From contig JAKVBD010000052.1 in assembly GCA_022446985.1 (NCBI GenBank), forward strand, positions 1 to 35,540: a stretch of DNA of 35,540 nucleotides. The letters run 5' to 3'. The translations under genes were made by a program, and so were the position numbers. Positions 26,031-34,271 of this stretch are shown here, in pieces. The stretch is from Lentisphaerales bacterium. GTDB taxonomy: Bacteria > Verrucomicrobiota > Lentisphaeria > Lentisphaerales > Lentisphaeraceae. Each line of letters opens with the position of its first letter. Positions within the stretch are counted from its first letter, which is position 1. The notes under the pieces were generated by a model. It saw nothing but the letters and a program-made list of their open reading frames with translations, had not been told where the DNA came from and did not search any database.

Positions 26031-27110
26031 ATGACTGCTATATGGTCCCATATTAAAGAACTATTTGGATTCACAGATTTACCATATGAATCCTACCATA
26101 AACCGAAACAAAAGCCTATCCCCAAAGCAGCACCACAAATAAAACTAAAAGTCGCTGATTCTGACTCACCTAAGCTTGTACACTGGTGGGATTACCCTGT
26201 ACAAAAAAGTGAAGAAACTGTGTTTGAAGCTATAGAGAACACCGTTTTATATGGTGAACTGAAAACTATCCTTAAAGAATCACGACTTGAAGTGATTGAA
26301 CTACCGGAAACTATTTCCGCTATCATGAAAAAAGTTCACCTAAAACATTTTTGGTATCAAGAAATTGTTGAGTTAATAGAAAAAAGTCCTGCACTCGCCG
26401 GAGATTTTTTATCAATTGTTAATTCTGCAGCATTTAACCGTGGTATGTTCATACACGATTTAAATCTTGCCCTGCCTCGCTTAGGTCGCAAAAAAATACA
26501 ATCTATACTTTTCCTGAATGCATCTAAAATGAGCCTTCCGGAAACTCCATTATTCAGAAAAGTCTCTGAAGAAATTATCTGTCAAAGCCAGGTAGTTGCC
26601 AAGATTTGCCGCATTCTCAGCCATCACTTTGGTGTAGACCACAATGAGGCCTTCCTCGCTTGCCTACTGCACAATATTGGCAGAATAGGCCTTCTCAAAC
26701 AAATAAGTAACCACTACAATCTTCCTGACGATCTGGATATGGAATACCATCAATCTATTTTCAATAATATAATCCCTCATTTTGAGCAAAAAGCGGCCCA
26801 AAAAATCGCTGAATACTGGAAACTTGAAGATAGGGTTATTAGAGCGATAACCTGTCATCGCAATCTTGAAAGAATGGACAGATCTTTAATCCACTCAGAT
26901 GTTATAATTCTCATTGCTTTGGTAAACCTCTCAGTCTATATATCCAGAATTCTTGGATTTGGCGATAGCTTAGAGGAAGCAGATTTATTTGGACAGACTT
27001 CCGCTAAAATATTGGGCTTCTTTAAAACTGAGAAAAATATGAAATTCCTTTATATGATTAAAGATTCATTTAATGAGCCAGAGACGCAAAGTGAAGAAAG
27101 CGTAGCCTAG
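26031..27110 (+). CDS. HDOD-domain signalling protein
   Basis: This is a 359-residue protein. The HDOD domain covers about residues 85-290: LPETISAIMKKVHL, SPALAGDFLSIVNSAAF, LNLALPRLGRKKIQSILFL and FLACLLHNIGRIGLL. In the last motif the usual HD pair of true HD phosphohydrolases is HN, as is common for HDOD, so nucleotide hydrolysis is not expected. HDOD proteins act as scaffolds in signalling, often with c-di-GMP or regulator partners. ATG 26031 has GGAG 9 bases upstream; the longer open frame overlaps the upstream gene and adds an odd segment. An acidic C-terminal end follows. It closes the regulator cluster and converges on the PLD gene 13 bases away. Confidence 0.83.
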   Translation: MTAIWSHIKELFGFTDLPYESYHKPKQKPIPKAAPQIKLKVADSDSPKLVHWWDYPVQKSEETVFEAIENTVLYGELKTILKESRLEVIELPETISAIMKKVHLKHFWYQEIVELIEKSPALAGDFLSIVNSAAFNRGMFIHDLNLALPRLGRKKIQSILFLNASKMSLPETPLFRKVSEEIICQSQVVAKICRILSHHFGVDHNEAFLACLLHNIGRIGLLKQISNHYNLPDDLDMEYHQSIFNNIIPHFEQKAAQKIAEYWKLEDRVIRAITCHRNLERMDRSLIHSDVIILIALVNLSVYISRILGFGDSLEEADLFGQTSAKILGFFKTEKNMKFLYMIKDSFNEPETQSEESVA

Positions 27111-27123
27111 GCTAAAAGAGTAT

Positions 27124-28290
27124 TTAGTAGCCTTTTATACCCCTCATACAACGTAGAAACTCTTCTTCATAGATTCTAGCAATATGGGGGGAACGAATAA
27201 TGAGAATATTTTCATCATTATTCTCATTCGCATTTCGGCTAAAATTGTAAGAACCGGTTATCACAACCTTAGAATCAATAATTATAACCTTATGGTGCAT
27301 CACACCTCGAGTATTAAAACTGATACGGCAATCGCCTCCTGCGGCTTTTAGACCTTCATAAGCTGAGTATTCAGTTTTCGCTCCACTGCCATGAAACAAA
27401 GCTTTAACTGAAATACCTTCAGCAATTTTTCTTTTCAATAAACTCTCAATTGGGTCTGAAGTAAAAGAAAACGCTAAAATATGAATATTTTTCTCTGCAG
27501 CATTTAATTCTCTAAGAATTTTAGGCTGCACTTGATCTTCTGGCGAAAAGTAATTTTCCAATTCAAAATCACCAAAGTCTATTTTGGGGCTTGGAGTAGA
27601 TGCAGGCGACTTAGGGCCAAAACCCTGAGAACTAAAAAAGCCCTTGTTACTTGTCCACATTTCATGGAACTCTTTAAGGTAGTTTTCTGCTAATTTGGCA
27701 GACAAAAGCGTGATCGCATTATTATCATTGCGGTAAGTTCCATTGTGAGTAAAATTATAAGAGCCAGTCCAGACCCTCTTTTCGTCAACAACTACAAACT
27801 TATTGTGCATAAAAGCACGACGCTCATCAAAACGAATCGGTACACCAGCCCTCTGTAATTGGCTGATTTCCTTTTCCTCTTTATAGTCGCTATCTACTAT
27901 AACTCTTACATCAACACCTTGCTTGTACCTTGCAATAAGGACTTCTGCGACGGCAGGAAGATTCAACTCAAATACACATAAGGCAATAGAATCTTGCGCG
28001 GACTCCAAAAACATTACCAGTTCATTTGATATAGATGAAGACGGTGCAAAAAACACCTTCACCTGACCAACTTCAAGTTCAACTGTTTTTTGAGTATTGT
28101 ATAAATCTATAGGCAAATCCAAGCGATTAATAACCTTATTCCGGTACTTAAGAACTGCATCATAAACAAATTTATACCGATCTGGAACTTGACCATACGG
28201 AACAATCATAACAGTCAACTGGGAGATCAAAAAAGCAATTATTGATAGAACAAGAGAGATTCGTTTTTTAGTCCACTTTCGCTTCGCCAT
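27124..28290 (-). CDS. Membrane-anchored phospholipase D-family protein with two HKD motifs
   Basis: This is a 388-residue protein with one N-terminal membrane segment (residues about 10-32) and two PLD domains. The HKD motifs are HNKFVVVD at 162-169 and HHKVIIID at 332-339, each followed by TGSYNF. Both catalytic sets are complete. Family members include cardiolipin synthases, nucleases and secreted phosphodiesterases. The sequence between the two domains is short and proline/serine-rich (about 222-250). The single anchor and small size argue against a standard ClsA, which has two N-terminal segments. ATG 28290 lacks a strong ribosome site. It lies downstream of flagellin but a terminator separates them. 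The substrate is undecided. Confidence 0.85.
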   Translation of the reverse strand: MAKRKWTKKRISLVLSIIAFLISQLTVMIVPYGQVPDRYKFVYDAVLKYRNKVINRLDLPIDLYNTQKTVELEVGQVKVFFAPSSSISNELVMFLESAQDSIALCVFELNLPAVAEVLIARYKQGVDVRVIVDSDYKEEKEISQLQRAGVPIRFDERRAFMHNKFVVVDEKRVWTGSYNFTHNGTYRNDNNAITLLSAKLAENYLKEFHEMWTSNKGFFSSQGFGPKSPASTPSPKIDFGDFELENYFSPEDQVQPKILRELNAAEKNIHILAFSFTSDPIESLLKRKIAEGISVKALFHGSGAKTEYSAYEGLKAAGGDCRISFNTRGVMHHKVIIIDSKVVITGSYNFSRNANENNDENILIIRSPHIARIYEEEFLRCMRGIKGY

Positions 28291-28367
28291 AGCTCACTCA
28301 TTTTAAATTATGGCCAACACTAATCCATAATTTAAAAACACCAACTTTCCGAAAGACTAAATAACGC

Positions 28368-28401
28368 AAAAACGCCAACAGAAAAATCTGTTGACGTTTT
28401 T
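28368..28401. terminator. Intrinsic terminator of the flagellin gene
   Basis: AACGCCAACAGA (28371-28382) pairs with TCTGTTGACGTT (28387-28398) with a single C-A mismatch, which becomes a G-U pair on the minus strand. A and T runs flank both sides. It lies about 35 bases after the flagellin stop. Confidence 0.85.
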
Positions 28402-28435
28402 AACCAGACTCAAAAGAGTCTTAATGTCTGAGTAA

Positions 28436-29377
28436 TTAACCGATCAGCTGCATGACCTGTCCAGGTAACTGGTTAGCCTGTGCTAACATAGCATTAGATA
28501 CCTGATTCAGGATCTGGAACTTCGCAAAGTCAGTAGACTCACGAGCCATATCTACGTCACGGATCTTACTTTCGGCAGCTCTCAAGTTGTCTTCATAAGA
28601 AAGGAGACCACTTCTGGTCTCTTCCATTCTGTTCTGCTGTGCACCATTTGTCGCACGAGCATTAGAGATGAAGTCAATCGCTTTCGCAATCTTACCGACA
28701 ACATTATCAGAAGTTACACTCATTTTGGAAGAGTCAACTACAGAAGACCAACTGACACCTTCACTTGTGGAACCAGTTGCAACATTATCTGAGTTATAAG
28801 TATAAGTGTAAGTAGAACCTATAATCTCAGTGTTTGTCACCTGAAGGTCCTTAAGCGTAAGGTCAACATTCTGACTGATGTCTGGACCAATCTGAACATT
28901 AACATTACCACCTTCAACACCATCACCAGTAACTACTGCGACACCATTACCACCACGGAATAAGTACAGACCATTAAATTTCGCTGCTGCTGTACTCTTG
29001 GACGTAATACGTTCAATTTCAGTCTGCAGTTCTTTAAATTCTGTCTGGATGTTTTCTTTGTCTCCGGCAGTTTTAGTACCATCTCCAGCTTCAATGCCCA
29101 ACTCAGACATACGACCAAGCATGTCATTAATTTTCTGCATCCATGAGTCTGCAGTTTGTAGCATTGAAAGTGAATTCTCAACATTTGAACGAGCTGAAGA
29201 CACATTGCGAGCCTGCGATCTCATTCTTTCACTGATACCTACACCAGATGGATCATCTGATACACTCTTAACACCAGTTGAAAGACGCCCCATTGCCTCT
29301 TTCATATTTGAGGTATTTGAGCTAAAATTAGACCAAACACCAAAAGCTGTGGTGTTATTATTAACCATAATAGACAT
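28436..29377 (-). CDS. fliC: Flagellin
   Basis: This is a 313-residue flagellin, at the short end of the family. The N-terminal D0/D1 part has SMKEAMGRLSTGVK-like text (NMKEAMGRLSTGVKSVSDDP), GISERMRSQAR and NSLSMLQTADSWMQK. The C-terminal D1/D0 part has RMEETRSGLLSYEDNLRAAESKIRDVDMA and ends NAMLAQANQLPGQVMQLI. The central variable region (about 145-215) is small and serine/threonine/glycine-rich. ATG 29377 was chosen because GGAGG at 29385-29389 lies 7 bases upstream; an earlier open start overlaps that site. It is monocistronic, with a sigma-28-type promoter and a structured leader. No other flagellar gene is in the window, so the filament gene is unlinked here from the basal-body genes. 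Confidence 0.95.
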   Translation of the reverse strand: MSIMVNNNTTAFGVWSNFSSNTSNMKEAMGRLSTGVKSVSDDPSGVGISERMRSQARNVSSARSNVENSLSMLQTADSWMQKINDMLGRMSELGIEAGDGTKTAGDKENIQTEFKELQTEIERITSKSTAAAKFNGLYLFRGGNGVAVVTGDGVEGGNVNVQIGPDISQNVDLTLKDLQVTNTEIIGSTYTYTYNSDNVATGSTSEGVSWSSVVDSSKMSVTSDNVVGKIAKAIDFISNARATNGAQQNRMEETRSGLLSYEDNLRAAESKIRDVDMARESTDFAKFQILNQVSNAMLAQANQLPGQVMQLIG

Positions 29378-29408
29378 AATAATTCCTCCATGAATTATCA
29401 ATATTTAC

Positions 29409-29423
29409 CCGGCCTCCTGCCGG
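29409..29423 (-). promoter_or_regulatory. Flagellin leader hairpin with GGA-displaying loop, CsrA-site-like
   Basis: In the flagellin mRNA leader, CCGGC pairs with GCCGG and shows AGGAG in the loop. The Shine-Dalgarno GGAGGA lies 26 bases further down. A hairpin-loop GGA plus a second GGA at the ribosome site is the arrangement known for CsrA repression, for example of hag in Bacillus. Binding is inferred, not shown. Confidence 0.55.
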
Positions 29424-29494
29424 AAAGAGCTGCCAAGAAAAATTCTTAACAGGATGCTATGGATCCAACTCGAATCCGGTGCATCATTTGGAGT

Positions 29495-29521
29495 CTATCG
29501 GCCATAAATCTTAATCATTTA
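29495..29521 (-). promoter_or_regulatory. Sigma-28 (FliA)-type promoter of flagellin
   Basis: On the minus strand TAAA (29518-29521) and GCCGATAG (29495-29502) are separated by exactly 15 bases. The consensus is TAAA-N15-GCCGATAA, so there is one mismatch. The predicted transcript start is near 29488, giving a leader of about 110 bases. Confidence 0.88.
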
Positions 29522-29566
29522 GACAATTTTTCATTTTTTTTGAAAAACAACACTAAACCACTACCA

Positions 29567-29602
29567 TAAAAAAGCCTGTTTCAATCTATGAAACAGGCTT
29601 AA
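29567..29602 (-). terminator. Intrinsic terminator of the ClpX-like gene
   Basis: AGCCTGTTTC (29573-29582) is perfectly inverted as GAAACAGGCT (29590-29599), followed on the minus strand by six Ts. It lies about 20 bases after the stop. Confidence 0.92.
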
Positions 29603-29619
29603 AATCGATACTGGCTAAA

Positions 29620-31191
29620 TTAGTCTTCCGAAGAATTTTGAAATCCTTCTACAACCCACTTGGATAACTCTTTATCCGGGTCAATAACAGCCTCTCTAGA
29701 AATTGTAAAGTCTTTAATATTGCCCTTCTCTGAAATTAATTTCAGTCCATAAGGATAATCTTTGAATTTATCTTCACATATAATCTTAATCGTCTTACCG
29801 GTTTTTAAACTGCTTTCGACAAGAAGTTCAATCGCACCTTCATCAAAATGTAAGGTAAAGCCCTGATCTTTCTGGAAAGCCTTTGCAAAGCTTTCGACTT
29901 CTGCGACCAACTGCTCTTTCTGTAAGCCCTTGTTCGACTCCAGTAGTTCCTTCAGAACCTCATCTGGATACTGTACAGTTTTCTCGTCTACCTTAAACTT
30001 ATTGATTCTAGTAGAAGGCAACTCAAATTTAAAATTCCTGAATACCCGTTCAAGAGAAGTCATGAGACCACGTGCGCCTGTTTTCTCCAAAGAAGCTCTG
30101 TGAGCGATTTCCTTTAACGCGCCTCTGGTAATATCAAATGATATATCATAACCGGCAAAGTCTTCGCCATACTGGGTCAGTATACTGCCTTTAGAGTTTG
30201 TCAGGATAGCTTCCAAGTCATTCTCATTCAGTGACTCACAAGCAACACGAACAGGAAGGCGCCCAACAAACTCAGGTTCAAAACCGTACTCTACTAAATC
30301 AGCCGTTTCCACCTTTGAAAGATATGAGTTTATATCATCACTTTCCTGATGCTCTGACATGAAGCCTATCTGAGGACCATTTAGGCGACGCTGAATTCGT
30401 TCTGCAAGCTTGGAAAAAGCCCCACTGACAATAAAAAGAATATGACGGGTATTGATTGAGTTTTTCTGTTTTTTGCTTTTGTCGTTCATCATATTCATCA
30501 TGAACTCCATCTGGCCCATCATATCTGCCTGACTTTTCAGGCTAACATCTGCCTCTTCCATCAACTTTAATAAGTTAATCTGAACACCGCGACCATTGAC
30601 ATCTTTACCGCCACGACCCTCACCAGAATTAGCCAACTTATCAACTTCATCGATGTAAACTATTCCAAACTCAGCTAAATCAATATTCCCATCTGCAGTT
30701 TTTGCCAAGTCGCGAACCATATCTTCAACATCTTTACCGATATAACCTGTTTCAGAGAACTTCGTGGCATCTGCTTTAACAAAAGGAACACCAATTATAC
30801 GGGCGATGCATTTCAGTAAATAAGTTTTACCAACACCGGTAGGTCCAAGAACGATTATATTCTGCTTAGCGTATTCATCTCCAAGCTTGTCTTTCCCCTC
30901 AAGACAGCGTCTTACATGATTATAATGATCACAGACAGCAACAGATAAAACCTTCTTAGCTTCTGATTGCTTGATGACATACTTATCTAATTCATCGCGA
31001 ATATCTTTAGGTTTAAGATCAAAGTTTCTAATCTTCTCAAAAACGTCTTCTACTGGTTCTTCCGGCTGGGGGGGAGGCTCTTCGGATGCGGTTTTCTGAA
31101 AATTATTACCAAAAGGTGTTTGGAGCTTCACATTATTTCCAAACATTTTTTGAATTTGCTTCTGAAATTCATCAAAGTCGTTTTTACTCAT
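29620..31191 (-). CDS. ClpX-like AAA+ ATPase without N-terminal zinc finger
   Basis: This is a 523-residue ClpX-type unfoldase. Walker A GPTGVGKT is at 116-123, the pore loop reads TGYIGKD (GYVGED in ClpX), and Walker B is IVYIDEVDK. The segment FEPEFVGRLPV holds the arginine finger and EKTGARGL is sensor 2. The loop NGPQIGFMSE contains IGF, the ClpP-docking tripeptide of ClpX. Residues 1-60, in place of the usual C4 zinc domain, are phenylalanine/asparagine/glutamine- and proline-rich. The C-terminal ~115 residues extend beyond standard ClpX and may be a new adaptor domain. A Ser/Thr kinase gene ends 64 bases upstream on the same strand. Probably an accessory ClpX paralogue with its own substrates; no clpP is nearby. 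Confidence 0.85.
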   Translation of the reverse strand: MSKNDFDEFQKQIQKMFGNNVKLQTPFGNNFQKTASEEPPPQPEEPVEDVFEKIRNFDLKPKDIRDELDKYVIKQSEAKKVLSVAVCDHYNHVRRCLEGKDKLGDEYAKQNIIVLGPTGVGKTYLLKCIARIIGVPFVKADATKFSETGYIGKDVEDMVRDLAKTADGNIDLAEFGIVYIDEVDKLANSGEGRGGKDVNGRGVQINLLKLMEEADVSLKSQADMMGQMEFMMNMMNDKSKKQKNSINTRHILFIVSGAFSKLAERIQRRLNGPQIGFMSEHQESDDINSYLSKVETADLVEYGFEPEFVGRLPVRVACESLNENDLEAILTNSKGSILTQYGEDFAGYDISFDITRGALKEIAHRASLEKTGARGLMTSLERVFRNFKFELPSTRINKFKVDEKTVQYPDEVLKELLESNKGLQKEQLVAEVESFAKAFQKDQGFTLHFDEGAIELLVESSLKTGKTIKIICEDKFKDYPYGLKLISEKGNIKDFTISREAVIDPDKELSKWVVEGFQNSSED

Positions 31192-31255
31192 TCATACTCT
31201 CATTAAAGTCTATATAAGATAAGAATATGCTTTTGAGGAAAAAGTCAATAGCTGT

Positions 31256-32395
31256 TCAGCTAATCAGAGTGATGAGTAAGACAATTAAGTTAATCAGAAG
31301 TAGGAGGCAAATCGTTATTATAAGATAACGGTTCCTTGAAACATACAGGTAAAAGCGCCTCCAGGGGCCTGCGGCTTCTGCGGTAGTCGCATAACCAGAA
31401 AAGTAAGCATACAGGTCATCCTGCAAATCCCGCACTAACTGGTAACGATCCTCCAGCCTTTCTTCCATAGCTTTCATACAGACTTTGGATAAAGTTTCTG
31501 GTATCTTTTCATCAGGAAGGTGTCTAAGATTGATAATATCTTCTTTTTTGTTATTGGGTTCGTTATAAGACATAGGGTCAATGACACGACCAGTTACAAT
31601 TTTCTTGAGTACCACCGTTGTGGTCTTACCCGCTGCAGGAGCTCTTAAGGTCAGAATATTGTAAAGGATAGCTCCCAGAGCATATATATCTGTCCGAGTC
31701 CCAATATTTGCAGAGCGACCGGAAGCCTGTTCTGGCGCCATGAATGCAGGGGTACCGATAACCTGTTCATTTTCGTGCTCTGCACCAATGTTTACAGAAT
31801 CATCAAGAGTCACAAAACGGGATTGGTCAACATTTAAAGAACGCCTGCGTAACCGGGCTATCCCCCAATCAAGAACCAGCACCTCTCCAAACTCACCCAC
31901 CATTATATTCTCTGGCTTTAAATCCAGATGAACAACACCACGTGCATGGGCATAAGCAATAGCATCTAAAACTTTTTGATAAATCGATAAGAGTACTGGT
32001 AAAGAGTACTGCCGAATCATTCGACGCTGGCCATCTTTTATTCCATCCAAAACATCTGCCAGAGTCATTCCTTGAACCCTTTTCATGACATAGTAAAGTC
32101 GATCTTGAGGGTTAACTCCCATTTCATAAACAGGAATAATATTCGGATGCTCCAGCTGACCGGTAATTTGAGCTTCTTTAGTAAAATACTTACGAGTGAT
32201 TACGTTTTGAGAAACATCTGAGTTTATGCTTTTTATAGCAACTTTACGGCGAATATTGCGATCAAAAGCATCATATATTGTCCCCATACCCCCCTGCCCA
32301 AGAGTTCCTTCAATGATGAATTTACTTTCATGAGCAGATGGTTGAAACCCCTGAGGTTTATAAACAATTGTCTTAGATATATCTTTCTGATCCAT
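31256..32395 (-). CDS. Tail-anchored Hanks-type Ser/Thr protein kinase
   Basis: This is a 379-residue kinase. The glycine loop is GQGGMGTIY at 33-41, the ATP lysine Lys55 (VAIK), the catalytic loop HLDLKPEN at 156-163 with Asp158, and the metal motif DWG at 176-178 in place of DFG. The arginine usually found before the catalytic Asp is leucine, so it is a non-RD kinase that should not need activation-loop phosphorylation. GTPAFMAPEQ and a DIYALGAILY region complete the fold. One hydrophobic helix (about 355-377) ends the protein, so there is no external sensor domain. A ribosome site AAGG precedes ATG 32395. It is followed by the ClpX-like gene and may be co-transcribed with it. Confidence 0.9.
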   Translation of the reverse strand: MDQKDISKTIVYKPQGFQPSAHESKFIIEGTLGQGGMGTIYDAFDRNIRRKVAIKSINSDVSQNVITRKYFTKEAQITGQLEHPNIIPVYEMGVNPQDRLYYVMKRVQGMTLADVLDGIKDGQRRMIRQYSLPVLLSIYQKVLDAIAYAHARGVVHLDLKPENIMVGEFGEVLVLDWGIARLRRRSLNVDQSRFVTLDDSVNIGAEHENEQVIGTPAFMAPEQASGRSANIGTRTDIYALGAILYNILTLRAPAAGKTTTVVLKKIVTGRVIDPMSYNEPNNKKEDIINLRHLPDEKIPETLSKVCMKAMEERLEDRYQLVRDLQDDLYAYFSGYATTAEAAGPWRRFYLYVSRNRYLIITICLLLLINLIVLLITLIS

Positions 32396-32602
32396 TTAGC
32401 CTTTGCCTGAACATTTATCTCACACTACCATCAAACGCCCTGGTTGATTTGAGTGTGTCTATGATACAAAATTGAGGTTGTATTTTCCAGCTACCTGTTA
32501 GTATAATTATTCTTTATCTTGAAAAAGGTATTAATTCGTTTGCAAGATATTGTTTATAGAATAATCTACTTCAGCTTAATATTGGACTAATTGACACTCA
32601 CT

Positions 32603-33046
32603 ATGAACCTTGCAGAAAACAGAAAAGCCAGACACGACTACCACATCATTGAAAAGTTTGAGGCCGGAATCGAGCTCAAAGGCACTGAAGTTAAGTCATG
32701 TCGCAATCGGCAAATATCACTTCAGGAAGGTTTTATTGAAATCTCCAAAGGTGAAGCCTGGTTAAGCAAAGTCCACATCTCTCAATATGAGCAAGGCAAC
32801 CAATTCAATCACGAGCCCATGCGCAGTAGAAGACTTCTTCTTCACAAAAGAGAGATTGTCAAACTTGCCCGTTCTGTTGATACTAAAGGCATGACTCTCA
32901 TCCCACTAGGCATCTACCTCAAGCGGGGCAAAGTCAAAGTTTCGGTTGGCCTTTGTAAAGGTAAAGATAAAGCCGATAAGCGCGAATCAATCAAAAAACG
33001 TGAAAATGACGTAAAGCTTAAAAGACTTACTAACAAAAAACTATAG
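32603..33046 (+). CDS. smpB: SsrA-binding protein SmpB
   Basis: This is a 147-residue SmpB. It binds tmRNA and delivers it to stalled ribosomes for trans-translation. Family marks are NRKARHDYHI near the start, FEAGIELKGTEVKSCR, ISLQEGFIEI, HISQYEQGN and the MTLIPLGIYLKRGKVKV stretch. The tail is lysine-rich (KRESIKKRENDVKLKR), as expected for the part that enters the mRNA channel. ATG 32603 was chosen over TTG 32591 because it puts the conserved start 5 residues before NRKAR. No strong ribosome site is seen. The stop abuts the stop of the convergent kinase gene with no base between. The tmRNA gene itself is not in the window. Confidence 0.96.
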   Translation: MNLAENRKARHDYHIIEKFEAGIELKGTEVKSCRNRQISLQEGFIEISKGEAWLSKVHISQYEQGNQFNHEPMRSRRLLLHKREIVKLARSVDTKGMTLIPLGIYLKRGKVKVSVGLCKGKDKADKRESIKKRENDVKLKRLTNKKL

Positions 33047-34108
33047 TTAGCAAGCCTGAGTCTGACTCACATCATTTTCAAACAAATCGTACTTCTTACC
33101 TAGGTATTTTATAACAGCTTGAACCTCGTCCAAAGTCTGAACCCGCTTCCTTTTATGGCTTTTGATCATGCGGTCCGTCAACTCCAAAAGATCTTCGCTG
33201 GCTGTTGGCATTTTAGAAGCAAGGTTTTCGTGGCGTTTCGCAGAAACATGCTTTTCGGCAATTTCCTGATTATTAGCCCCACTGAAGTAAGTTTTTCCGG
33301 TCATCATAAAATAAATCAGCATACCGATACTGTAAATTTCACTGCGAATATCCTCTCCCTCATTTGTGATTCTTTCAGGGGGTATAAAATGAGGGGAGCC
33401 TTCTGCTTCCAAATTACCCGGATGAGCTGCAGTTCCCTTCGGAAGGCAAATCCCATAATCCATCAAAACTAAATTCATCTGGTCTGCGACCATTATATTT
33501 TGAGGTTTCAGATCTCTATACAGGTAACCTCTTGAATAAATATGCTCAATGATCTGCAACAACTGAAAACACAACATAACCGTTTCACTTTCAGTTAATT
33601 TCCCCTTCTGCTTCACAAATTCATCTAAAGTCTGACCTTCAATATACTCGGTCGCGATGTAACAAATTCCATCATCCACATCACACTCAACGACTGTTAC
33701 TGAGTTTGGATGATCATTAAAGAGCATAGTTAATTCCGCCTCTTTTTGAAGAGCTGCTTTCATCTTCTCATTATCGCGGACTTCCCGCGGTAAAACTTTA
33801 ACCGCATATTCAACTCCAGGTACAATGCTGCATGTTGCTTTATAAACACGGCTCATCCCACCTTGACCACAGAATTTATACAGCCAGAATGGCCCAACCT
33901 TATCAGGAATAAAGTTACCAGCGCCGCACTGGGAACAAGGAGATATACTTAAAGGTTCTGGATTGTCTAATTGAATAAAGTGACCACACTCACTGCATGG
34001 AAACGACTTTGTCTCTAAAAAGCTGATCAAATCTTCAAATGATGTATCGACACCTTCCTGTCTTGTTTCTTTTTTTTTGCTAAAAAGCCCCGAAAAAATT
34101 TTCTTCAT
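33047..34108 (-). CDS. Zinc-ribbon Ser/Thr protein kinase, cytoplasmic
   Basis: This is a 353-residue kinase. A zinc ribbon leads it, with CSEC at 38-41 and CSQC at 58-61. The kinase domain has GQGGMSRVY at 81-89, Lys104 in AVKVL, a catalytic loop YRDLKPQN at 197-204 (Tyr in place of His) and a metal motif DYG at 217-219 in place of DFG. Catalytic Lys and both Asp are present, so activity is plausible. SPHFIPPER stands where APE is usual. There is no membrane segment, so the protein is likely cytoplasmic. Residues 1-20 are basic. It converges on smpB with directly adjacent stops. Its substrates are unknown; the zinc ribbon may bind nucleic acid or protein. Confidence 0.88.
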   Translation of the reverse strand: MKKIFSGLFSKKKETRQEGVDTSFEDLISFLETKSFPCSECGHFIQLDNPEPLSISPCSQCGAGNFIPDKVGPFWLYKFCGQGGMSRVYKATCSIVPGVEYAVKVLPREVRDNEKMKAALQKEAELTMLFNDHPNSVTVVECDVDDGICYIATEYIEGQTLDEFVKQKGKLTESETVMLCFQLLQIIEHIYSRGYLYRDLKPQNIMVADQMNLVLMDYGICLPKGTAAHPGNLEAEGSPHFIPPERITNEGEDIRSEIYSIGMLIYFMMTGKTYFSGANNQEIAEKHVSAKRHENLASKMPTASEDLLELTDRMIKSHKRKRVQTLDEVQAVIKYLGKKYDLFENDVSQTQAC

Positions 34109-34205
34109 CTACTCTTCTTAACCAAGTTTCCCGTAATCTTATCCAACTAAATTATAAGGTAAAATCCCATTAAAATTCAATTAATACTTGATATAAAACA
34201 AAGAC

Positions 34206-34229
34206 ATAATTATCGTATACGATAATTAT
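34206..34229. promoter_or_regulatory. Perfect 24-bp palindrome upstream of nagB, likely operator
   Basis: The 24 bases are fully self-complementary with the centre TATCGTATACGATA. It ends 42 bases before the nagB start. A GTATAC core with AT-rich arms is common for GntR-family operators. The regulator is not in the window. Confidence 0.65.
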
Positions 34230-34271
34230 ATTAAGCATCACATCAATACACAAATATTTATTGGATCACAT

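Noticed and set aside
27103..27114. 12-bp palindrome TAGCCTAGGCTA at the end of the HDOD gene
   Set aside because: Short, inside the coding end, and without a T tract, so neither a convincing terminator nor an operator.
32519..32602. Possible tmRNA or other small RNA next to smpB
   Set aside because: No tRNA-like acceptor ends, no tag-coding frame and no terminator in the 207-base gap.
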